Shown: positions 14,424-23,699 of the stretch, in pieces
Position numbering within the stretch: the first letter of the stretch is position 1
Layout: every line of letters begins with the position of its first letter
From: Macrocybe gigantea
Lineage: Eukaryota; Basidiomycota; Agaricomycetes; Agaricales; Callistosporiaceae
Reading direction: 5' to 3'
DNA: 64,000 nt
NCBI GenBank assembly: GCA_011319805.1
Contig: SJRY01000268.1
Coordinates: 124,001-188,000, forward strand
The notes under the pieces: generated by a model
The model's input: the letters and a program-made list of their open reading frames with translations, nothing else
Told to the model about the DNA's origin: nothing
Database searches by the model: none
Translations under genes and position numbers: made by a program

Positions 14424-14767
14424 TTATTTGCCTTCGTGACCATCCTGCTTCTGTCTCTGACAGACCATGACATTCGAAGTCAGTTGGCCCACACACCTGC
14501 TCGAATTAGGGCGCGAAAATATCAGCGACACGAAAATACATACCATATTCCGGCTGCTCCACATGTAGCGCCGAGTCTGGCTTTAGTCGCCGTCGTGTCT
14601 CTAGCTGCTACAAGACAGCTTGTCAACAAAATTCCACACAACGCTCCCGGATCCGCGTTGCAGCCCCGACTGAAATTAATCGGAATATTTATGTCTGGTG
14701 AAGGAAGCGCTACAGCCCCAAAGGTAATCGTGGAGAAGAGGAAAATGGCTTGGTGGGCGACCTTCAT
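14424..14767 (-). CDS. Small secreted cysteine-containing protein, copy A (98 aa)
   Basis: Unnamed small secreted protein. Two exons, 14767-14544 and 14496-14424, separated by a 47-nt GT-AG intron; 98 residues. The start at 14767 is chosen because it opens a classic signal peptide (MKVAHQAIFLFSTITFGAVA); an upstream in-frame ATG at 14806 would add 13 residues before it. The mature part contains GCNADPGALCG followed by further cysteines. The same Cys-x4-Pro-Gly-Ala-x-Cys-Gly pattern and the same intron position (after a Trp codon TG|G) occur in the neighbouring copy at 15367, so the two are paralogues arranged head to head. This copy is shorter at its C terminus. An effector or extracellular role is speculation. 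Confidence 0.7.
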
Positions 14768-15366
14768 CGTTCCAAGTCGAAGACACTCGGAAGGATCAAA
14801 AGGCACACAGTTATAAGGGTGGCGGAGACTGGTGATGCTGTGATGCGCGTGTCATGGCTTTCCCCAATAGGAACGGTGTAGATCTTTAGTATGTTCGAAA
14901 CGGTTGTTATTCGCTCGCCCAGATAATCTTGGGCTTCAACTTGTTCAATATCCCCATGCTTCACGCAAACGAAGTGCCGCAGATGAAATTGACCAGACAT
15001 GCTGTGATAGGATCTCAGGGCGCGGCGGCTGTTACAGAAAATCCTGATGGTTCTCGCTGAGACCACCTTCGAGCAACCACCAGCCAGGCGGAGACGTAAG
15101 AAGCTAATCCTTATTGATATCAGAAATCGCCGTGATCATGAACACAGCATCAGGGCTCTATTGTTCGCTTCCACATTGGACGACTGAAAGGCCGCCGTTA
15201 CAAGGATAATCAGGATGAACCCCATGAAACACTACGTCGAGGCTTGTACATTTGCAGCATCGGTAGGTCGACAACTCCGGGAGGCATGTGTAGTTTCCTC
15301 GCATATAAAAACAGAGCGGCTTCGCCTCGAAGGCCAACGCATTCCAGCAATCCATATTTTCTTTCC
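14768..15366. other. Shared upstream region of the secreted-protein pair
   Basis: About 600 bp between the divergent starts of copies A and B. Reading frames in it on both strands lack family resemblance and are left out; it is presumably the promoter region of both genes. Confidence 0.45.
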
Positions 15367-16122
15367 ATGCAGATCAACTCGAAGCTCGTCTCTGCTTGTC
15401 TCTTCCTCCTTTTCGGTGCTATTGCATCGTCTGCAACGGCGCTCCCCGAAGTCAAATACGGCTCTGGAACAGCGCATGTCGCGCGAAGCTTTGGTAACTG
15501 CAACCTGGAACCTGGTGCCGTTTGTGGTGGTCTAGCCGCGTTTTGCGCCGAGTCTCTACGAGATTCGGATGCCAGCCTCGTCTGGCAGGTTGTAGCATGC
15601 ACCTGTGCCGGACTATGGTCAGTTTCTGTCCTTTTTCCTCGTCACTGGCACTTGAAATTGATGAGGTCCTAGGTGTGGCGCTCAGGCCATATTGAACTTG
15701 CTTTGCTGCTTGGGCAAGCTCAACGGATGCGTCAATGGCAACTTTGTGGCGCCCAAGAACATCGATGTGCCGCAGAGGGTCATTGACAACATCGCTACCT
15801 TTGCAGATAAATTCGGCAATACCTTCTCCAATGGCGAGTATATCATCCTGTAAGATTCAGGCGTATTTATTGACAATGGACATCAGACGATCTCATGCAT
15901 GCCATGCAAGGGAATGGAGGAGGCAGTCTTCAAAACAATCCCCAAGCCAGAGCTATCATTGACGAAGTCATGAGAAGGGTCACGGGCAATGTAAGACAAC
16001 TTTTGCGTCTCGTGAAAGCAGGATGACTTACTTACGTCGCATAGGCACACGGGATGGCGAGTCGTGGTCAAGTAAACAATTATCTGAGGGGAACATCGTT
16101 CGGGCCTGGCTGGCAGCATTAA
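15367..16122 (+). CDS. Small secreted cysteine-rich protein, copy B (197 aa)
   Basis: Paralogue of the 14424-14767 gene. Four exons, 15367-15617, 15673-15833, 15887-15990 and 16045-16122, sum to 594 nt (197 residues). It starts with a signal peptide (KLVSACLFLLFGAIASSATA), then NCNLEPGAVCGGLAAFC, CTCAGLWCGAQAILNLLCC and LGKLNGCVNGNF, so at least nine cysteines could form disulfides. The C-terminal half is NNPQARAIIDEVMRRVTGN and ends SFGPGWQH. Intron 2 (15834-15886) uses a GC donor (GCGAGT); this choice is supported by phase and by the decayed third copy, which has a GT donor at the same place. The family has no name I recognise; secretion is well supported, function unknown. Confidence 0.72.
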
Positions 16123-17073
16123 GCTACGGAGCAGACCAATTAGGACAGCTTGTCTACGGTTAACCTTCGTTCTCTTGTTCCTTTGAATTTCTGTATCGAA
16201 TTTGTATTAGCGGCATGTCGTTACTACAAAAACATACTTTGAAAATGCCGTATCTATGACTCGAAGACGGTTCTTGAGTGTCGCCAGGCTGACAACTGAT
16301 CGGCAATGACTAGACACCTCGAAAGGTGGTTCGCTTGATGTTCCATGAACACCTGTCTTTGCTGATTGTAAACCGTTGGCATATGACCGGTCAAAAGATG
16401 TCCCAAGTGAAAAGTCTCGTGGCTTAATAGATAACAATTGCTCGTGCCCTGCGTGTAGTTAGGCGTTGAACGTTGAACATTAGGCAGGCCAGCCATCCCG
16501 TTGTTTGAAAATCAATGACGACTCAGGACGGCAACTGAAACAGGAATGATCGTGTGTAGCTGCAAGATATGCAGAAATGAAGGTTGTTCCCCGTCACGCG
16601 GCCAACGACGTGGGGAGTCCGAACACTGAAACAGTGCGTGAGGACGTGCCTGTGGAAGTTGCATAGTATCAAGTTCACAATGAAAGTCACCTTATCCCAA
16701 TCTAAACAGGAATGTATTCCTTAGATCATGGGCCTAGGGCTCTGGAGAATAAACTACGCTACCCGCTTCCTAAATACGTTCAATCTGTTTCACATCTGCT
16801 ACTATTGCGTGCGGTTTCCTAACATTGCAAGCGGTCCTTGTCTTGGCTACAACGGTATGGCACGAAAGGGGCAACAACATAGGTGGCTCACCGCCGTTTC
16901 ACATGCGGAAACAGAATGATTACTTACCCCGCCTAGTCTCGATGCCAGCACATCAAGGATCGCTAAAATGCAACTGGCAAGCCTGGGTCGAAGCATATGT
17001 ATTTACGACATCGGCGAATCTATGACTCCGCCAGATGTATGCTGTCATCCTATAGAGTTTGCATTCCGATTTT
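16123..17073. other. Intergenic, about 950 bp
   Basis: Lies between secreted-protein copy B and the decayed copy C. Short open frames on both strands show no resemblance to anything I recognise. Possibly the remains of the duplication that created the copies. Confidence 0.4.
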
Positions 17074-17510
17074 CCATGCAGTTCGTTTGACGTTCGTTTT
17101 TTTATCTGGCACACCTCTTTAGTACTGTCGTGTCGTCAGCGATAGCAGTTCCAGAAGTCATAGTCGCTCCGCACAGGTTTCGTTGGCAAACAAGTTTTGT
17201 GCGCCACTGCCAAACTCTGAGGGTTTTCCTCTTCCCCTGTTCTTTTGTACATGTCAATGTTTGTCCGCAGATGGCGCCCCGGCCACGCCGATTCTGCTTA
17301 ACTGCTAGATGGCTGTGAAAGTGGCAACTTCGTTGCACATCGCTGCCTGTGCCAGTCAGTTTAGCCCTACATTCGATGACGGTGAGGCCACATACTCGAT
17401 ATCAGACGAAGCCTCTCATAACTTCCAGACGACTTGCTGCATGCCATGCAGGGTAATGAGTGAAGTGACCATCAGAATAATCCTCCAGTCTGGACAATTA
17501 TATGCCACAT
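17074..17510 (+). pseudogene. Decayed small secreted protein, copy C
   Basis: Relic of the same family as copies A and B. Recognisable pieces in the right order are an ATGCAG start followed by an early stop, LFSTVVSSAIAVPEV matching LFGAIASSATALPEV, then after a cag acceptor GATGGCGCCCCGGCCACG matching the second exon of copy B, FDDGE matching FSNGE, and after ttccag the block ACGACTTGCTGCATGCCATG matching ACGATCTCATGCATGCCATG. The central NC-x4-PGA-x-CGG segment is missing or unrecognisable and several stops interrupt the frame. Similarity was judged by eye, so the limits are approximate. Confidence 0.6.
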
Positions 17511-17860
17511 AAGGGCGTCACTGAAGTATCGGAAGGTACATAGAATAATAGCGACGTCGACGCAGTTCGGAATTGGTTGGCAGTATGAATCGAGCCAAAG
17601 CAAGGCCATTCAGAGAGCTTTTTTTTTAACTTTCGGGACCACCTTAGGTGGATCTCCTTGGAATGAAACATTTATGGGTGTCTCTGTAGTTGTAGAAGGT
17701 ATCGCATGAGAGTCTGACACGGATTTTGCGTGAAACATATTGCCTTGAAGCTCTTCCTGTGTTTGACGTGACATGGTGAAATCCGATCATAGCGTCTTGA
17801 CAGTTGAGAATAAGCAACGTGGGCGATATAAATTTCTTCTGACTCAAGCCAAGAATGCTT

Positions 17861-20052
17861 TTATGCCAGACGAACACTCTTGACGACCTTTGATATACCG
17901 GACTTCTCTCCCCGTAGTGTCCTGTGTCCGAAAGCCCACCTTTGTACACCGCTTTTTGTGACGCGACCTTCTTCTTCGCCTTCTCAAATCTCTGCCGCTT
18001 CTTGACCCTCGGATTTCGAGCGGCCTTGGACCGGCGAGGAGTAAGACCCTTGTTGGTCAGGATGGCCCTCGTAAGGGCGCGGGGCCCATCAACGCTTTCT
18101 TCATCATAATCCATGCTGGAAAAGTTTCATAATCATCGTGTGTTACGAAGGTGGTGATTGCTTACCGGGCGGCTTCGCGAGCAGCATCATAGTCTGCTTT
18201 CTTCTGCGCCTTTTTCTCCTTTGATTTGCGCTTCACAAGCTCGTAGTAGCCGTTCGCGCTCTCCATATCTTCTGTTTCTTCGACATCCGGTACGTCTTTC
18301 CGGGGCTCGGGTTCCGTGTCGTTCAGGTCTGCTCCGCCTTGACGCTGAACTCTGGCAGCGGCATCTTTTACAAGCCTGACATCCCTCTCCTTCTTTCTCT
18401 CACGATACGGCAAGTCATCATCGCCTCCCATGGCCTGTTTTCTTGCACCTCTGCGCCGGGAGCTGGAGCTTTCGATCTTCGAGGTATGGAAACGAAGGGA
18501 TTTCTTCCGTGCGCTTTTGTCGGCGGCATCTGCATGTTGCAGAGATGTAGCTTCTCCGTAGGAGTCGACAGATGTGATCGTATGCGGAGGACGTGGCGAC
18601 GATTTCGACGGCTTTGATGGTGCGAAATCGGGTTCGATGAGGTCGAAGATAGGGGGTGTAGATGGCGACGATGATGATTCAGACGTCTCTATCGTTGTTT
18701 TTCTCTTTTTCTTCGGCCGCTCATCTAGGTTGGCTTTGCTTTTCTTGTTCCTTCCTGCCGTAATAGAATTGGCATCACGAAGGAGGTCCTCTAGCTCGTC
18801 CTTGTCCAAACCGACATCACCATTCCAACTTGTAAAATCCAGAGTCATGTCATCCTCCTCTTCCATACTTTCATCTGAATCAGAGGCGTCAAAGTTGAGT
18901 TCCTCGAGGGTCGTCAACCCCTGTTTCAAAGTCAGCAACCGCTGAAGGACAGGATGCGACTTCAACAGTTCAGGACGTCGCATATATTTGTCACTGGAAC
19001 GCAAATGAAGATAATAGGCCAGCATCGTTGCATAGGTCATTAGGGTTTCTGTAGGGAAGAACGTCAACCAGTTCTTGGGCTCAATGTTCTCGTCCGGGTA
19101 CTCACGGTGATGGAGTTGAACCATGCCAAGGACAAATGGGTCAGCTCCGTCAGACTGAATTCTGGATATGCAATATCAGGTGTCTGATAATGCGCATCAG
19201 AGTCCGCTTACTTTCGTATGGCTGAACGAGTCTTCTCGAGATCTGCTACCGTATGTGGCCAGTCCCGTGCCAGAGCCAGCGTCTCCGGGCTGTTCTTTTC
19301 GAGATGGCGAAGGAGCGAAGCTTTATCTGGTGGAAGAGAAGGAGAAATTGAGACAGCATCGATGAGATCGCTAGAGAAGTGGTGAATAAAAGGTGTAATT
19401 TTTTTCGTGTGAAATACGTACTCTTCGCCATCTTTCTGCTGTTCAGTTTCATGGGTATCTTCAAGGCCAAAATCCGCATCCATCATGTCTTCTCGTATTT
19501 TGCCTTGCAGCCGCTTAGCCTCCTGTTCCTCGAGCTCGTTTGCTTCTTCATCTTCAGAGTCTATTTCTCTGGCATTCGACGAGTAATATGCTGCCTTGCT
19601 ACGTCCCCAACTCTCCTCTTCTTCGGAGGATTCATCGGAAGAGGAGGTTGCTGTCTTCGCTGACTTGCGGGACTTATTATTTGAAGGGATTCGTGCAGAA
19701 GTTCCTTCGTCAAATTCCTCGTCGTCCATTTCGTCTTCCTCGTCGTACTCTTCTTCATCCTCATCTTCATCCTCATCCACACCCTTCAGAGCAAAAACCT
19801 CTTCTTCCTCACCATCATCATTCCCGTAATTACCCTCTCCGTCTAAAAGAACCTTATCCCTCGCAGCATGAACTAACACAACGCAGATGAGCACCAAAAC
19901 CGGGAAGGCGATGAAAAGTACGAACATTCGTCCTCCTCATCCAGGGGTATGTCGGACAACTTGTTCCATTTTTGAATCCGCGCTTCACTGCGATTTGTAG
20001 GACGCGGCTTTCGGCCGCTCGACTTAGTTTTGGTCGTCCGACGTCGTGCCAT
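17861..20052 (-). CDS. UTP3: U3 snoRNP/SSU processome protein Sas10/Utp3 (one-base deletion near the end)
   Basis: Nucleolar component of the SSU processome needed for 18S rRNA maturation. It starts at 20052 (MARRRTTKTKSSGRKPRP) with DIPLDEEDE joined over an intron to FHAARDKVLLDGEG, the signature Sas10 N terminus. Acidic tracts follow, then the Sas10/Utp3/C1D domain (LEKNSPETLALARDWPHTVA, PTETLMTYATMLAYYLHLRS, SHPVLQRLLTLKQGLTTLEE), and the C-terminal Sas10 domain (GPRALTRAILTNKGLTPRR, ARNPRVKKRQRFEKAKKK). The conserved terminus EKSGISKVVKSVRLA is present, but in the next frame: the C4 run at 17910-17913 (+ strand) is one base short. As assembled, the frame runs on to 17644; the family-consistent stop is at 17861. 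Confidence 0.92.
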
Positions 20053-20569
20053 GTCGCAGTCGCAGAGAAACTGCTGTCGATCAAATTTTCAGACCTTCAA
20101 CCCAAATCAGACATGTCTTTCACACGTATGCTCAATCCAATCAAAATTGTTTCCAATAATGGTCCTGTATACGAAGCGTTGTTGGGTATAGAACAGACGG
20201 TACATGACGTTGATTAAGAGATAAATGAACATGGTACAAACTGGCTCTGGCTGATTCTCCAAGAAACAAAAAGATCAACACGTAGTGTATATGGGATGGG
20301 CAGGTTTCAGGTGAACGCGGGCAAGGACCCGAGGACCTACTGCCACAGCCGTCTTCGAGATCCAAACGGAAGGAACTTTCCATGAGAAAGGGTCCTAACA
20401 GTAGATCTGAGCATGATGATGGTACTGTCTGGGAAATATGCCTGGAGACTACGGAAATCAAAAGCTTGATAAAGAGTCTGAGGTGTCTAGCACATTGATT
20501 TGAGCATACGTACGCACAAGAGAGTCAACGAAAATACACAAGGTATCCACGAAAAATCGCACAGATGGG
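20053..20569. other. Intergenic
   Basis: About 520 bp between the UTP3 start and the 3' end of the DUF2462 gene (both on the minus strand). No supportable gene; it should hold the UTP3 promoter. Confidence 0.5.
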
Positions 20570-20958
20570 CTACTTCTTCCCTTTCGGTTTCTTCGAAGAC
20601 GGTCTAACCATAAGTGTGAGTTCACGGAATGGCGCAATGAGAACCGTATTCGTATTTACGCTTCGTGACCAGCATTCTTCACGATCGTCAGCTTTCCTGA
20701 CGATGCAGCAGACACCATCTGCTGTTCAATCGATTTGTTGATTTTTGCTGTCAATTCCTGGCACAAAATAGACGGTAAGCGAGTTCAAATTGAGGAAGAT
20801 GGCAGAGATAGGAAATTTGCCTTGTGCAACGCGCCTTGCTTGATGAGAGAATGTTTTTTGGGTGGGATGTGCTTCTTGCCTTTCTTCAAGTTCGTTGAGG
20901 TTTTCGTTTGGCGAGCCGGACCCTTGGCTTGAAGGCCCTTGGTTTTTCCTTGAACCAT
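20570..20958 (-). CDS. Small DUF2462/UPF0390-type basic protein (89 aa)
   Basis: Conserved eukaryotic small basic protein (human C19orf53/L10K type), reported as nucleolar, function poorly known. Three exons, 20958-20821, 20757-20660 and 20603-20570, give 270 nt (89 residues). Motifs: MVQGKTKGLQAKGPARQ, KKGKKHIPPKKHSLIKQGAL, INKSIEQQMVSAASSGKLTI and the basic tail APSSKKPKGKK. Intron 1 (20820-20758) is read as GC-AG because the alternative leaves an early stop and breaks the family sequence. The gene is head to head with NDUFA9. Confidence 0.85.
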
Positions 20959-21130
20959 GCTAACTGTTAATTGATGCTCAGTTTATCTTCACACATGAGT
21001 ACAACTCTGTTGCAAGTTTGGCTGCAAGCCCAAATCCTAACAACGGCTGGCATCACGTGGGTTCCAATCCCGCCATCCACCGAACCAACCTTAGGGCTGT
21101 AGTAACAGGTGCCCCGTTCTCAACGGGACA
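20959..21130. promoter_or_regulatory. 172-bp bidirectional promoter DUF2462/NDUFA9 with CACGTG
   Basis: Short divergent spacer with a CACGTG core at 21054-21059 (CATCACGTGGG context), about 70 bp upstream of the NDUFA9 ATG. The same core occurs in other shared promoters of this window. Confidence 0.6.
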
Positions 21131-22657
21131 ATGGCTTCCACGTTGAACGTCTTGCGCTTGCAGCGCGTCATAGTCAGCAGCTCTGGCAAGGTCTGTTATC
21201 TTTGTCTGCATCGTCTGACACGGAATTTACTGAAGAAAAAAAAAACTGGACAGCGAGCATACCATGATCTCGTCACACTCCCTTCAAAGAAACCCATCAT
21301 ATCCTCTGGAGTTCCCGGCTACAGCGCAGTCAGTGGTCATGTCGTCACCGTCTTCGGATGCACTGGATTTTTGGGGAGATATTTGGTGTCCAAGCTGGGT
21401 GCGTGCTTAAGCATTTTCGAGGTATTTCTGTTCTGACAGGTGTTTCCTTTCTTCCAGCAAAACTTGGCACCCAAGTTATCATTCCATACCGCGATGAGGA
21501 CGAAGCGCGCATATTCAAGCCCATGGGTGACTTGGGCCAAATTGTCCGCATGGTAAGTATTGTCTGGAAGTCGCTCGCGAACCGGGATGTCCGACTGCTC
21601 CATCTAGGAGTGGGACCTGAGAGATGAGGACCAAATAGCGGAGTGCCTCCGACATTCAGACATTGTGTACAACTTGGTCGGCCGTGATTATGAAACCAAG
21701 TCCGTAATTCTTCCCGCATGGAAAGTTTCTGTGGCCATCTAATTCTATCCTCGCATGCAGGAACTTTACCTATGCAGATGTTCATGTCGAGGGAGCCGAA
21801 AGGATCGCTTCAATCGCTGCAAAAAATGGCGTATCCCGTTTTGTGCATGTTTCCCATCTCAACGCGAACCCCAAGTCGGAATCGGCGTTCTACCGCACGA
21901 AGGCTGAGGGCGAGCAACGGGTCAAGTCCGCCTTCCCTGCCGCGACTATCGTCCGGCCCGGGACGATGTTTGGTTATGAAGATAAACTCCTGACGAATAT
22001 GGCTGGTCAGTGGGGCAGCCGCAGGCGTCCGATTTTGTGGTGTTTTGCTCGCTTTCATTTCTGACAATCTATCCTAGTTTGGCCCATCTGGTGGAAGCTC
22101 AACCACGGCCAGACCACGATTCGCCCTGTTCACGTGGGTCTTGTGTTCTCAGCGGGCCGCCCAAGATCTAATAGAAATCTGCCCGGCAGGTCATGGACGT
22201 CGCCCAAGCGCTTGCAAACCTCACATCGATTCCTCAAATCCCCGCGACACTGACACTACCTGGCCCGTCGACTTTGACATATGAATATCTTTTAGAATTG
22301 GTCTCCTCCGTAACGCTGCAACCTCGCTCCCGCGCTCCAGTGCTCCCGAAAGCGGTCGCGGCATTGCTCGCCAAGGCTGGGCAAAGCATTTGGTGGCCGG
22401 CGCTGAGCCCTGACGAGGTGACAAGAAGATACATTGATGACTCTGATGTCCCCGGAGACTGGAGCGCCATCGGCATGCCAGAGCCATCAGAAATCGAAAA
22501 CTACGCCATTACGTACCTTCGGCGCTACCGCTCATCGTATGTGGACGTTCTATTTACTCTCATCAGCGCAGGCTGACGCATTTGAATTGCCAGCGAGAAC
22601 TTTGTCCGGCCGGTCGTGTTCCCAACACGTCCATCTGTGGTCTGTCCGTTTCCTTGA
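21131..22657 (+). CDS. NDUFA9: NADH:ubiquinone oxidoreductase 39/40-kDa subunit
   Basis: Accessory subunit of mitochondrial complex I (NUO-40), an atypical short-chain dehydrogenase fold that binds NADPH structurally. The leader MASTLNVLRLQRVIVSSSGK is presequence-like and is cut by the first intron. After it come RAYHDLVTLPSKKP and the Rossmann motif VTVFGCTGFLGRYLVSKL (GxxGxxG), QVIIPYRDEDEAR, DIVYNLVGRDYETKNFTYAD, RFVHVSHLNANPKSESAFYR and IVRPGTMFGYEDKLL, ending ENFVRPVVFPTRPSVV. All joins are in frame with introns of 50-70 nt, and no frameshift was seen. The C terminus is somewhat shorter than in animals. Confidence 0.94.
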
Positions 22658-23012
22658 CGACTCCTGCTTCTTTATTAAATGAATCATTCCAGGTGCAGGC
22701 CTCGGAATAGATGTGTTGTAGAAGATTTTCTTAATAATATAAAACTTTTTCCAGCCTTTGGTTTTGGATGATGCCCCTTCATGTTTTGCAGGAAGATGAA
22801 TGGAGTAGAGAATCCTTTGCAGAAGTAATTAACAGACGCATTATTTAAACAAGACGCAACGTGGCAGCATAATAGTGATGTAGACACTTTTGTGGGAGTG
22901 GGATCGACTGTCATAAAATCACATAGACAAATGGGTCGTGAATCATGCCAACGATGGCGCTTATATGCGAGGTGATAAGGTAACGGAGACGGGATGAGCA
23001 GATGTGTGTAGC
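22658..23012. other. Intergenic, convergent 3' flanks
   Basis: About 355 bp between the convergent stops of NDUFA9 and TOM22. AT-rich at 22720-22860; no gene was recognised. Confidence 0.5.
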
Positions 23013-23517
23013 TTAAAACCCTGGGGGCACAAGAGCTTTTGGTTGTTGACCTTGAGCAGGAGGTGTTGGGTACATTGAAGGTGCCAGCATCTGAAGGTTT
23101 GAAGATGAGCAATCACAAAGACGCATACACGAGGGTGACAAACCTGCTGGGCCCCCTGCTGTTGCTCCATCATCTCTTTTTCCTGTGCGACGATTTTCGC
23201 CTCATCCTCGAGACTGAGGGCGAGTGGTAGCGCGACGAGCAGAGCAGAGGTCGTGACAACCCATACAATGTTTCCGGCAATTTTTCCACCACGCTTAACG
23301 AATGAGGCAGCCGAGGAGATGCGGGATGAGATGGAGTGACGTGTGGTGGGAGGAACGATGTCGACCAGCGCGGCAATGCGGTCGAGGAAAGTCTCGTTTG
23401 TAGAGAGCTCTGATGAGACGGAAGAGAGGGAGACTGATGAAGAGGTGCGAGAGGAAGATGGGAAGAGTAAGGAGATGCGTGAGCGTCGCGCTCGTCAACG
23501 ATCTCGACCTTGACCAT
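23013..23517 (-). CDS. TOM22: Mitochondrial import receptor subunit Tom22 (one-base deletion)
   Basis: Central receptor and organiser of the TOM complex in the mitochondrial outer membrane. It starts MVKVEIVDERDAH. Downstream are FLDRIAALVDIVPPTTRHSI, a basic pre-membrane stretch (SFVKRGGKIAGNIVW), one transmembrane helix (VWVVTTSALLVALPLALSL) and EDEAKIVAQEKEMMEQQQGA, then after an intron MLAPSMYPTPPAQGQQPKA and the PPGF end. The first ~20 codons and the rest are in different frames; adding one base at the short run 23460-23462 (GGG on +) gives SSPSSSRTSSSVSLSS and restores the whole protein. It is head to head with the Zn2Cys6 regulator gene. Confidence 0.9.
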
Positions 23518-23699
23518 GGTGATTGGTTGAAGGATAAAAAAAAGCTCGGAGCCGAAAAATGTGACGGAGGCTTTACTTTTGCTTGGCTTTATTGTGAAGG
23601 GTCATCGTTGCCTTACTTTACCCACCGCATGTATAAGTATCCAACTTGGTAATAGATGAATCTTCCTCTCTCCCCCTGAAGGCTGCCGCCGCTCAGCTC

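Noticed and set aside
14764..15066. 100-codon minus-strand frame upstream of secreted copy A
   Set aside because: No start context or domains; it overlaps the promoter region and would place the signal peptide of copy A out of frame.
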